Shown here: piece after piece, positions 7,123 through 13,511 of the stretch
How the letters are laid out: the number at the start of each line of letters is the position of its first letter
Numbering within the stretch: position 1 is the first letter of the stretch
From: a virus
Virus record (IMG/VR): IMGVR_UViG_3300037504_000719
Span: 1-45,522 of that record
Strand: one strand, 5' to 3'
Length of the DNA stretch: 45,522 bases
The notes under the pieces: generated by a model
Told to the model about the DNA's origin: nothing
Database searches by the model: none
What the model saw: the letters and a program-made list of their open reading frames with translations, nothing else
Position numbers and translations under genes: made by a program

Positions 7123-7412
7123 CCGCGCACCACCACCGCTACATGTCTCGTCCTATGGTATTCCTCCACTACCTCTCTACTCGAGAGAGAGGGGACCTGC
7201 TTCCAGGTATAGTACCTCCTACCGATCTTCACCTCGCATATCTCGAGAGCATCAAGACAATTCGGGCATCGGATCATGAGGCGTTTCCGATGCTCCAGCT
7301 CCTCGAGCTCCGCGCTCGAGTCATCATCTCCGACCGAGGCATTGATCTGCCCCCCTTCGATACTCATCGCCCACTCATCGAGGCACTTCGGACACTGGTT
7401 GATTGCGTACAT
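7119..7412 (-). CDS. Small zinc-ribbon protein, 97 aa
   Basis: Two CxxC knuckles (CPKC at 7-10 and CPNC near 49) about 40 residues apart suggest one treble-clef or ribbon zinc site; the rest is polar. Such proteins are common next to phage helicase loaders and usually unassigned. The ATG at 7412 has CAACAGGAGAA upstream, the extended motif shared by early genes. The stop overlaps the MT-A70 start. Confidence 0.75.
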   Translation of the reverse strand: MYAINQCPKCLDEWAMSIEGGQINASVGDDDSSAELEELEHRKRLMIRCPNCLDALEICEVKIGRRYYTWKQVPSLSSREVVEEYHRTRHVAVVVRG

Positions 7413-7428
7413 ACATTCTCCTGTTGGC

Positions 7429-8328
7429 CTACGTAAGGCGCAAGTCCGGCCCCCCGATATCGATAGGGGGCATCCACTCTGCTATCCGGCTCGATATCCG
7501 GTCTCCAGCTTCACCTGAGGCGATCGAGCTCATCTCCTCCGAAGTGAGGTTCGTTGATCCGATCGTCGTGAGCCTCCACTGGTAACGGAGGGTGAGGAGC
7601 TCCTCAAGAACTCCCTCCTGCCACTGCGATGAGAGGGGGGAGACCTCATCTATCGCCAGCACGTCCACTCGCTTCGCCTTCCCGAGGATGTCCTCGGGAC
7701 TGTCGGCGTCCCTCGTCTTCCTGGACATCGCTCCCTTCATCGCCGAGACGAGATCTCCGATATGGAGAAACATGAACGTGACTCGCTTCGCTGCGTACTC
7801 CTCCGCCAGCTTCCTGATGGTCGTCACGAGGAGTTGCGACTTCCCCACCCCAACAGGTCCAGCGAGGAGCCATCCTCGAGCTCGAGGACGGAACCGGGTA
7901 CACCAGCCCGCGATGAAGCGTAGGATATCCCTCTGCTCCTGACTCCGAGGCCTTATAGGCCCCGGGTCATATCTCACAGGCAGGTGGGCCCTGTTTAGCG
8001 CCGATACAGCCGCCTTGATGGGGGTGCATTCGGGGCAGCGCAAGGCATACTCGATACCGTGCTCATCGGGCTCGTGTATCCACCCCTCGCCTGCGCACCG
8101 ACCGCACTTCTCGACGCATTCAGGGCACCAGAAGAACTTCCAGTCAGGCCCATCCTCCTGGGCCCTGTATGCGTCACCGCCGCAGCGTTCACAACTCGAA
8201 TTCGCCCTCGTCCACGACGGATTCGGGTCGAGGGTCTCGATGATGGAACCTGACTCCCTTCGTCCGCTCTCGATTATAGCCTTGAGCTCGGCGGGCGATG
8301 GCAACGAATCTTTCAAGGTATTCGCCAT
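7429..8328 (-). CDS. DnaC/IstB-like AAA+ ATPase, probable helicase loader, 299 aa
   Basis: Residues 150-299 form an AAA+ domain of the DnaC type: Walker A GPVGVGKS (157-164) and Walker B VLAIDEV (D227, E228), with a sensor-like STN near 254. The first 110 residues carry four CxxC pairs (46/49, 68/71, 75/78, 98/101), a zinc-binding N-terminus that could contact DNA or host helicase. Its role would be loading host DnaB at the phage origin. The start at 8328 lacks a clear ribosome site and lies 140 bases inside the upstream initiator gene in another frame; a TTG at 8316 or 8304 is possible. Confidence 0.8.
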   Translation of the reverse strand: MANTLKDSLPSPAELKAIIESGRRESGSIIETLDPNPSWTRANSSCERCGGDAYRAQEDGPDWKFFWCPECVEKCGRCAGEGWIHEPDEHGIEYALRCPECTPIKAAVSALNRAHLPVRYDPGPIRPRSQEQRDILRFIAGWCTRFRPRARGWLLAGPVGVGKSQLLVTTIRKLAEEYAAKRVTFMFLHIGDLVSAMKGAMSRKTRDADSPEDILGKAKRVDVLAIDEVSPLSSQWQEGVLEELLTLRYQWRLTTIGSTNLTSEEMSSIASGEAGDRISSRIAEWMPPIDIGGPDLRLT

Positions 8329-8821
8329 TTCGGAACACGTTGTCTATGCCGTCGTAACGGCGCCCCTTGGTCTTCGGGTCTCTACCCATGTGCCAGTCGC
8401 TCATGGTGAGCCCGTCGATTGCCTCGAGGAGCTCCTCTCGAGAGTATCCCTCCCTGAGTCGCGCCTCTATCTTCGTTCTCCTGGCTGGAATCAGCTTCGC
8501 CCGAGGATGCTCGGTCTTCGTCCTCCAGTGGTCAAAGATCGCTTTCACGTCCCGAGCCCTATCACTTCCCGAGCCTGCTGTCACTTGTATCCCGCTCCTC
8601 GTCGCTTTCACTGTGCAGACACTGTTTCCGAGCATCTGGCACACGACAACGAAGTTTCGCTCCTCATCATCGCTGAGTAGGAGTAGCTTCGTCGCATGCT
8701 CTCGCGAGAGTCTCGAAATACCGTCCGAGCGGACCCGGGCGTGGTAATAGAGGAGCTTCGTTCGGAGCTCGAACAGCCTCGGGCATTCATCGTTGCAGTG
8801 GTTATCAGAACGGGATTTCAT
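8189..8821 (-). CDS. Phage replication initiator / replisome-organiser-like protein, 210 aa
   Basis: The C-terminal half holds the conserved phage-replication pattern IFDHWR, then RRTKIEARLREGYS, EELLEAIDGL and a YDGIDNVFRNGEYLERF end, seen in many phage O-like or DnaT-like proteins. The N-terminus is likely DNA-binding. It precedes the helicase loader, which fits an O/P pair. The ATG at 8821 has GGGGTG upstream; a GTG two codons earlier is possible. The last 140 bases overlap the helicase-loader frame, and the start overlaps the end of the SSB-like gene. Confidence 0.65.
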   Translation of the reverse strand: MKSRSDNHCNDECPRLFELRTKLLYYHARVRSDGISRLSREHATKLLLLSDDEERNFVVVCQMLGNSVCTVKATRSGIQVTAGSGSDRARDVKAIFDHWRTKTEHPRAKLIPARRTKIEARLREGYSREELLEAIDGLTMSDWHMGRDPKTKGRRYDGIDNVFRNGEYLERFVAIARRAQGYNRERTKGVRFHHRDPRPESVVDEGEFEL

Positions 8822-9353
8822 CGTCACCCCATTCGTTACCCGAGGTCTCGGGATCGAGGTCGTCGCTCTCGCCTAGCTCAGGGATCCCAGCATCCTCGAC
8901 GGCTCCGAGCTCCCAGTCCTTCAGTGCTCGGTAGTAGTTCAGGCGGGCCTGTTTTCCGACCCGCTCCTCGCCGTCCTGTCCAATCCACCGGTTCTCCTCG
9001 TGTCTCGTGGTTGCCACCAGGAGCCGCCCCAGGAGGCGATCGTCCACCTGACCTTGGTTGTTCCTGTCGAACTTCGCCATCTGCGGATCGATCGCCCTAC
9101 AGAACCGGGCCATCTTGGCATTGCCACGCCTCGTATAGACGAGCCAGTCCCTGGCCTCGCACCCACGACAAGGCGGGTTGGTATCGATACGTGACTCCTC
9201 ATCGATAGTGGCGAGCACCTTGAGTTTAACCTGACACATTCTGTTCCCTGAACTCGAGGTCTTCACCTCGCATTCGGTCACCTGGTATACATGCACGCCC
9301 TCGTCGGGGGTTCCTCCACCACCATGATCTGCCTGTGGGTCGAATTCACTCAT
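8805..9353 (-). CDS. DUF669-like / SSB-like protein, 182 aa
   Basis: Beta-rich body followed by an acidic tail ending DDEIPF, almost the DDDIPF tip of bacterial SSB that recruits partners. The N-terminal half (HVYQVTECEVKTSSSG...QVKLKV) matches phage DUF669 proteins, which are found beside RecA-like ATPases and act as single-strand binders. Two cysteines (PCRGC) could bind metal. The ATG at 9353 follows two stacked ribosome sites, including ACAACAGGAGA. Its neighbours (RecA-like ATPase upstream, initiator downstream) support a role in replication and recombination. Confidence 0.7.
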   Translation of the reverse strand: MSEFDPQADHGGGGTPDEGVHVYQVTECEVKTSSSGNRMCQVKLKVLATIDEESRIDTNPPCRGCEARDWLVYTRRGNAKMARFCRAIDPQMAKFDRNNQGQVDDRLLGRLLVATTRHEENRWIGQDGEERVGKQARLNYYRALKDWELGAVEDAGIPELGESDDLDPETSGNEWGDDEIPF

Positions 9354-9375
9354 GATCTACTCCTGTCTCCTGTTG

Positions 9376-10230
9376 TTACTCGCTCTCGTTCTCGGTCTCG
9401 GTAGTCTTCTTGGGGAACACAAAATCTGGGTCATCCGCCTCCTCGTGCGGCACCATGACCTCGAGAGGCATGGTCGCCAGGAGGAGGGACCCAAGGGTTG
9501 TCTGGCCAGGGGTCCACGTGTTCGTGATATAAACCGGAAACCCAGGTGCCGCCTTGCTCAGGAACCGTGTGGGTAGCTGCCAATAGATGCGGCGCTCGAG
9601 AACGCCATCATCGTCTTTCTGGGTGGCGTATCCCACCGCCGCGAACCACTGCCCTATCATCTTCCCTGTCCGCCCCGAAAGAACCGGCTCCACGTATCTG
9701 CGCGACTGGTCGTCCATCTTCGTCTCGCTCAGGGAGATGGCTACGACATTCACAGGGAGGCCGCGCAAATCATGAAGGAGATTCTCCATCGTCCTCGAGA
9801 TACGACCCCACGCCTGGATGTTCAGGTCGGGGATCTTGTGTGCGGGATCTCCGACCTTCACGCCTCCGCAGTAGTTCACGACCATCGAGAAAACGTCGCT
9901 CAGGGCGTCGATCACGACGGTCTGGACGATACGCTCCTCTCCTCGGTGCTCGAACCTGTAGGCTGGTTGCTCTCCGGTCTCAGGCTCGATCTCCACCTCA
10001 GACCCCTTCTTCAGGTCCTGGATGAGCGGCCACAGCTCCTCGAAGGAGGTGTAAATCTCCACGTCTGCATCCGGGTTCGCGCGAACGATCGACGGTAAGG
10101 CATGTTGCTCGGTCAGGGCGATAAACGGGCGAGGGCTCCGTGCTGCCCACGTTGTCTTACCGCTCCCGGAGGCCCCGTATACGAGGACGTCGAGATACGG
10201 GCGGGTCTGCATCATCTGACTTGCTTTCAT
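9376..10230 (-). CDS. RecA-like ATPase (Sak4/AAA_24 type), 284 aa
   Basis: Walker A GASGSGKT lies near residues 20-27 and a Walker-B-like TVVIDALSDVF in the middle, the pattern of phage Sak4-like recombinases related to RecA/RAD51 cores. It probably promotes strand annealing or exchange together with the downstream SSB-like protein. The ATG at 10230 is preceded by ACAACAGGAGAA; the longer frame to 10305 is non-coding. The C-terminus is acidic. Confidence 0.78.
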   Translation of the reverse strand: MKASQMMQTRPYLDVLVYGASGSGKTTWAARSPRPFIALTEQHALPSIVRANPDADVEIYTSFEELWPLIQDLKKGSEVEIEPETGEQPAYRFEHRGEERIVQTVVIDALSDVFSMVVNYCGGVKVGDPAHKIPDLNIQAWGRISRTMENLLHDLRGLPVNVVAISLSETKMDDQSRRYVEPVLSGRTGKMIGQWFAAVGYATQKDDDGVLERRIYWQLPTRFLSKAAPGFPVYITNTWTPGQTTLGSLLLATMPLEVMVPHEEADDPDFVFPKKTTETENESE

Positions 10231-10276
10231 TTTTCTTTCTCCTGTTGTTGTAGGTCTCTCACTGTCGAATTGCAGT

Positions 10277-11449
10277 TCATCCATCGTCTTCCTCGAGCTC
10301 CTCATGGTGCGAGGTCTTCAGGCGAAACCCTCGTACCGCATCCACCTCCCGGTATCGGCAGAGGTCGTGGTAAGGGCACCTGCGCCCATACGATAGGCAC
10401 ATCTCCGGGTTCCGCGGGAATTCTCCATCAAGATCTCGGAGAGCGTCGCAGACCTCCTGAGCTCCACTAACCCCGCTCTCAGACCATCGAGAGCGGACGA
10501 GATCCCACCGTCTTCCAACCTTCATATGCCACTGGCGGAGCTGACAGGCGATAGCATAGAGCTCTCGCTGCGTCCTGGCCAGTTCGTCCATCGTGAATCG
10601 CTCATAGAAGCGGCGATGGTAGACGGGCGGGTTCTGCTCGAGCTCTGCCAGCTTCTCATCGTACCAAGGCTGGTCCTTCCCGCCCTTCTCCCGGCTGAGG
10701 CGAATCGCCTCGGCCAGCCCCTCAGCGGTTGCCTCGCTGGGGAGGACCTTGCTCACTCCACCGTCCTTCCGGAGGCGGTAGTCCTCCGGTAGTGCAGGAA
10801 AGGCCTTCCGCTGGACGTCGTACACGATCCCTTGGGGATAGTGCCCGTACTGCTCCCTGTAGAGCAAGGCATACGTAGCCCCTTGAGGCCGATATGAGAC
10901 CCTCGCCCGATAGGTCTCCAGATCGGCCTTCGTCGTCTTGTGCTCCCCGATCCAGGGGAGCTCCCTCACGAGGAGGGTCTTATCGAGCTTCCCTGCGTAT
11001 CCGCATACCGGGCTTCTGTTGTTGGTTGGAGTCTTAACGGACATCGAGATCTGGACTTCCGAGTCCAGCACGGTCCAGTCCGGGCCTTCGGCAGTTGTCG
11101 GCGTGCCGGTGTATACGACCAGCATCTGGCCGAGCAGTTCGCGGGCGTCCCGGAACTCCCTCCACGTCGGGAGAGAGCCACCTCTGAAGGGATCCCAATT
11201 CTGCTCGCTCTCCCTCAAGGCCGTCTCGAGCTCCACGAACTTCCGCCTGAACCAGGTGAAGGCAGCTCCGAACCGGGTAGTGGTCCTGAGATCTGCAGTC
11301 CAGTAGCGATCCATCATCTCGTGCCAGAGGCTTCCGATAAAGAGGGGAACCTGCGCTTCCGCTCTCACAATGCCCAGCCCGTAGGCCAGGAGCCACCGCG
11401 TGGGGCAACTCATACTCGAACGTTCGCTATTGGTTGCGTAGTATTTCAT
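10277..11449 (-). CDS. PD-(D/E)XK nuclease, Cas4/RecB-like, 390 aa
   Basis: A RecB/Cas4-type exonuclease: an early SERSSMSCPTRW motif, a His in SLWHEMMD, then CGYAGKLDKTL with the catalytic Asp and IGEHKTT with the Glu and Lys, followed by QGATYALLY. The C-terminus has clustered cysteines (CLSYGRRCPYHDLC), as in iron-sulfur Cas4 or AddB nucleases. With the RecA-like and SSB-like genes downstream it forms a resection-annealing module. The ATG at 11449 sits five bases after GGAGG; it overlaps the upstream gene by 23 bases. Confidence 0.82.
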   Translation of the reverse strand: MKYYATNSERSSMSCPTRWLLAYGLGIVRAEAQVPLFIGSLWHEMMDRYWTADLRTTTRFGAAFTWFRRKFVELETALRESEQNWDPFRGGSLPTWREFRDARELLGQMLVVYTGTPTTAEGPDWTVLDSEVQISMSVKTPTNNRSPVCGYAGKLDKTLLVRELPWIGEHKTTKADLETYRARVSYRPQGATYALLYREQYGHYPQGIVYDVQRKAFPALPEDYRLRKDGGVSKVLPSEATAEGLAEAIRLSREKGGKDQPWYDEKLAELEQNPPVYHRRFYERFTMDELARTQRELYAIACQLRQWHMKVGRRWDLVRSRWSESGVSGAQEVCDALRDLDGEFPRNPEMCLSYGRRCPYHDLCRYREVDAVRGFRLKTSHHEELEEDDG

Positions 11450-11690
11450 TCTGCCCTCCACTGCTCATGATGTCCTCCTGGAGCGCCACCTGGAGCGCAT
11501 CGCAGATGTCCTCGTCTCTGGCCGTCTCGCCCTCATCGAGGGACGAATCGACCACCATCGACTCCCATATTCTGAGAGTACGGAGCAGGATGCGCGCCTG
11601 CGCCTGCTCGAGTCGGAGGCGCCAGCACGTTGCTCCGTCGATGCGGAGCTCGAGTCGAGCTGGCCGTGGGGTGAAATCGGTTCTCTTCAT
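11427..11690 (-). CDS. Hypothetical protein, first gene of the leftward operon, 87 aa
   Basis: Small Arg- and Leu-rich helical protein with an acidic C-terminal half; no family recognised. The ATG at 11690 has CAACAGGAGG upstream. It is the first gene after the strong minus-strand promoter at 11762-11790 and the dyad at 11717-11744, so it should be among the first made. Early first genes of this size are often host-takeover proteins, but nothing here shows that. Confidence 0.75.
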   Translation of the reverse strand: MKRTDFTPRPARLELRIDGATCWRLRLEQAQARILLRTLRIWESMVVDSSLDEGETARDEDICDALQVALQEDIMSSGGQNEILRNQ

Positions 11691-11716
11691 AAATCCTCCT
11701 GTTGCTACATGTTCGC

Positions 11717-11744
11717 GATATATCCATGAGGTGTGGGATATATC
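11717..11744. promoter_or_regulatory. Operator-like dyad, 9-bp perfect arms
   Basis: GATATATCC (11717-11725) and GGATATATC (11736-11744) form a perfect inverted repeat with a 10-base centre, the geometry of a dimeric helix-turn-helix repressor site. It lies about +10 to +38 relative to the predicted minus-strand start, so bound protein could block elongation, or the RNA could fold there. No cognate repressor is obvious; the 389-aa protein at 12080 is one candidate. Confidence 0.55.
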
Positions 11745-11761
11745 TCATCTCTCAGAGTACG

Positions 11762-11790
11762 ATTATATTCACCTACCTAGAATTTTTCAA
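11762..11790 (-). promoter_or_regulatory. Strong predicted sigma70 promoter for the leftward operon
   Basis: On the minus strand TTGAAA (11790-11785), a 17-base spacer and a perfect TATAAT (11767-11762) match consensus closely. Transcription would start near 11754 and run through the replication, methylation and preQ0 genes. Confidence 0.75.
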
Positions 11791-11855
11791 TACCCTAGTT
11801 CTATTCCTATTCCTATATATAAATAATAAATATCCTGGAGTTTTCCGGAATCATG

Positions 11856-11900
11856 CCATACCGATATGGTATTGACTACCATTGAGGGCCTTGGTAACCT
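11856..11900 (+). promoter_or_regulatory. Predicted promoter of the small RNA with overlapping palindrome
   Basis: TTGACT (11872-11877), 17 bases, then TAACCT (11895-11900) preceded by TGG, an extended -10 form. The -10 hexamer is weak, the -35 good. The palindromes CCATA/TATGG (11856-11869) and ATACC/GGTAT (11858-11872) abut and overlap the -35, suggesting an operator. The predicted +1 is near A11907. Confidence 0.5.
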
Positions 11901-11906
11901 ACCTCC

Positions 11907-11983
11907 ATACAACTTCTCCTGTTGTATTTAGCGCCTCGGCTCATCATCTCTCAACACAGGCCGGGGCGCTCTTCCTTTTTTTT
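11907..11983 (+). ncRNA. Predicted ~76-nt small RNA with an anti-Shine-Dalgarno loop
   Basis: From the predicted +1, ATACAAC (11907-11913) and GTTGTAT (11921-11927) form a perfect 7-bp stem with loop TTCTCCT (11914-11920); two bases later begins the terminator hairpin (11930-11970) and its T-run. The loop plus 3' arm is complementary to the extended ribosome motif of many phage genes, for example 13 contiguous bases at comM and 12 at the RecA-like gene. This two-hairpin layout is that of trans-acting regulatory RNAs. The alternative is that the minus strand carries the relic ribosome site of a 10-aa ORF (11908-11876). No expression data are available. Confidence 0.5.
11930..11983 (+). terminator. 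Intrinsic terminator of the predicted small RNA
   Basis: AGCGCCTCGGC (11930-11940) pairs with GCCGGGGCGCT (11960-11970) over 11 bp with one G-U pair, followed by CTTCC and eight T. The T-run is only on the plus-strand side. It lies upstream of the first rightward gene, so it terminates a short leader or sRNA rather than an operon. Confidence 0.75.
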
Positions 11984-12004
11984 GATTGTTCTGGCCGTTT
12001 ATGC

Positions 12005-12033
12005 TTGTCCGCCTACCTAAAACAACATATTCT
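12005..12033 (+). promoter_or_regulatory. Possible promoter of the rightward operon
   Basis: TTGTCC (12005-12010), a 17-base spacer and TATTCT (12028-12033), each matching four of six consensus bases, lie after the terminator and about 45 bases before the ATG at 12080. Moderate evidence only. Confidence 0.4.
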
Positions 12034-12079
12034 CTATTTGTGTTTGAGAGAAAGAGACCTTAACAACAGGAGAGACAAA

Positions 12080-13249
12080 ATGAACTTCACAATCAACATC
12101 AAGAGCTTCACCATGACCGCCATCCGTAACGCTTGCAAGGACGCACTCCACGGGGAAAAATTCCCCCGCAAGGTAGAGAACGGCGACGTCCATTACTTCA
12201 TGGTCACATACGATAGCGAGGTGGAGGTGTACACCATAGACCTGGATACCAGGTTCGGAGATCTCAAGGCGACTGGAAGCTCCCAAAAGGAGCTGGTCAA
12301 CTCCACATTTAAGGTCATCAACGATGCAATTCTCCAGGCCTCACTAAGCTACTCAAGGGAAGCCAGGAGCACCGAAGCTGGGAGCGAATACAAGGCCGTC
12401 ATGCAGGCCATGAGTGAGGCCGTCGAGGACGAGGCTGAGGCGGTACCCGAGCCGGAGCCCGACGAGGTTATCACCGAGGAGGAGGTGACCAGCTTCCTAG
12501 ACCTCGACACCGAAGACGATGACGTTACTGAGGACGCTGAAGCGCCAGCGAACGCCGAGCCCGTATGGGAGCTGGTGAAGGACCCGAAAGGAGCGTTCGT
12601 GGATGAGAACCTCGAGCGAGTCGATCTCATGAAGGACGGCTCCCCGGTCGATCCCCGCTTCATCGATGACGACGAGGACCGCCAGGCTGTCACTGGCTTC
12701 AATTTGATGGAGGTCGTCCGGAGCTTCTCGACGGACGATGAGGCGAACGATCTCGGGAGGAAGGTAGCGAGATCACCAGCTCCTCGAGACCTTGTCCTGC
12801 CCGTCAGTGACATCATGGAGCAACTCGCGAAGAACGGCACAGTTGAGGTGAGTGGTCACATTGAGCAGGGAGAGGACGGTGTCACCTTCAACTTTTCAAT
12901 CCGCGCTCCGAAGGCATCCGAGGCCCCGAAGGCCCCGAAGGCCCCGAAGGCCCCGAAGGCCCCGAAGGCCCCGAAGACCCCGAAGACCCCGAAGGCCCCG
13001 AAGGCTGGGACCTTTCGCGGTTGGATCTATGAGCAGCTCAGCAATCACGATGGGCCGTATAAAGTGAGAGACCTACTCGAAACAGCGCAAGCTGAGGATA
13101 TCGCTGGTATGAGAAGCTCATACGAGAAGAATCGCTCCAACGCCTACACCCGAATAAGTGATATGCTGAAGAGGATGGAGAAGAGCGGATTGGTTCTCAG
13201 GACCGAACTAGACGGACTCAAAGCCTACAAGGCTCTCGAGATCGAATAG
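12080..13249 (+). CDS. Acidic protein with (A/T)PK repeat linker and winged-helix-like C-terminus, 389 aa
   Basis: First gene of the rightward operon, unrecognised overall. Residues 1-100 look like a folded beta-alpha unit, about 110-160 are strongly acidic, a second unit follows (about 200-280), then nine APK/TPK repeats (about 282-308), and a final 80 residues with an alternating helical pattern (FRGWIYEQL, YTRISDMLKRMEKSGLV) like a winged-helix DNA-binding domain. The flexible basic linker between an acidic body and a DNA-binding-like end suggests a regulator or nucleoid protein. The ATG at 12080 has a full ACAACAGGAGA site. It could bind the dyads upstream; that is inference. Confidence 0.75.
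   Translation: MNFTINIKSFTMTAIRNACKDALHGEKFPRKVENGDVHYFMVTYDSEVEVYTIDLDTRFGDLKATGSSQKELVNSTFKVINDAILQASLSYSREARSTEAGSEYKAVMQAMSEAVEDEAEAVPEPEPDEVITEEEVTSFLDLDTEDDDVTEDAEAPANAEPVWELVKDPKGAFVDENLERVDLMKDGSPVDPRFIDDDEDRQAVTGFNLMEVVRSFSTDDEANDLGRKVARSPAPRDLVLPVSDIMEQLAKNGTVEVSGHIEQGEDGVTFNFSIRAPKASEAPKAPKAPKAPKAPKAPKTPKTPKAPKAGTFRGWIYEQLSNHDGPYKVRDLLETAQAEDIAGMRSSYEKNRSNAYTRISDMLKRMEKSGLVLRTELDGLKAYKALEIE
12923..13003 (+). repeat. Nine tandem 9-bp units coding the APK/TPK linker
   Basis: GCCCCGAAG is repeated nine times in frame, with units seven and eight changed to ACCCCGAAG. The period is a multiple of three, so copy-number change would alter linker length without frameshift. The unit codes Ala/Thr-Pro-Lys, a histone-H1-like basic spacer. 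Confidence 0.95.
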
Positions 13250-13258
13250 GTGGCCGAA

Positions 13259-13300
13259 ACGCCCCCACGCGGGGGCGTCTGACCGGGGATAGTCTCCCGG
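13259..13300 (+). other. Tandem hairpins after the 389-aa gene
   Basis: ACGCCCCC (13259-13266) and GGGGGCGT (13271-13278) form an 8-bp stem with a 4-base loop; CCGGG/CCCGG (13283-13287, 13296-13300) forms a second. No T-run follows, so this is more likely a processing or stability element, or a partial terminator, than a full intrinsic terminator. Confidence 0.5.
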
Positions 13301-13336
13301 CACTGATGAGGCAGACACCGAAAACAGGAGATGAGC

Positions 13337-13480
13337 ATGAAAGACCCTGGTTACGAACACGTAGAGTGCGAGGAGTGCGGAAGAAACATCCCGATCTTGG
13401 ATAGGAGGAGGGCTGTCCTGTGCTACGATTGCGAGGAACGTCAGGATGATGAGGAACGTGAGAGGGAACAGAGATCTTGA
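13337..13480 (+). CDS. Tiny zinc-ribbon protein, 47 aa
   Basis: Four cysteines in two CxxC pairs (CEEC at 11-14 and CYDC at 29-32), fifteen residues apart, give a compact zinc ribbon, followed by a Glu/Arg tail. The ATG at 13337 is six bases after AACAGGAG; an ATG two codons earlier would directly abut that site. The gene ends 31 bases before comM. Such mini-ribbons are often transcription or translation modulators, but the function here is unknown. Confidence 0.75.
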   Translation: MKDPGYEHVECEECGRNIPILDRRRAVLCYDCEERQDDEEREREQRS

Positions 13481-13511
13481 GGCTCTGAAAGACCAAGAAA
13501 CAGGAGAAGTT

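Larger units (their letters stand above)
11691..12079. promoter_or_regulatory. Divergent control region, 389 bases without a protein gene
   Basis: Lies between the leftward and rightward operons. Left to right it holds the 11717-11744 dyad, a minus promoter (11762-11790), an AT-rich stretch around 11780-11832 that could include a melting or origin site, overlapping palindromes at 11856-11872, a plus promoter (11872-11900), the predicted small RNA and its terminator (11907-11983), and a second plus promoter (12005-12033). Base composition differs sharply from the rest of the genome. Confidence 0.7.

Noticed and set aside
11876-11947. Minus-strand mini-ORFs (10 or 23 codons) in the control region, with AACAGGAGAAG ahead of the inner ATG
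   Set aside because: The codons give no recognisable peptide, and the plus-strand hairpin, terminator and promoter explain the sequence better. I keep this as the main alternative to the small-RNA call.
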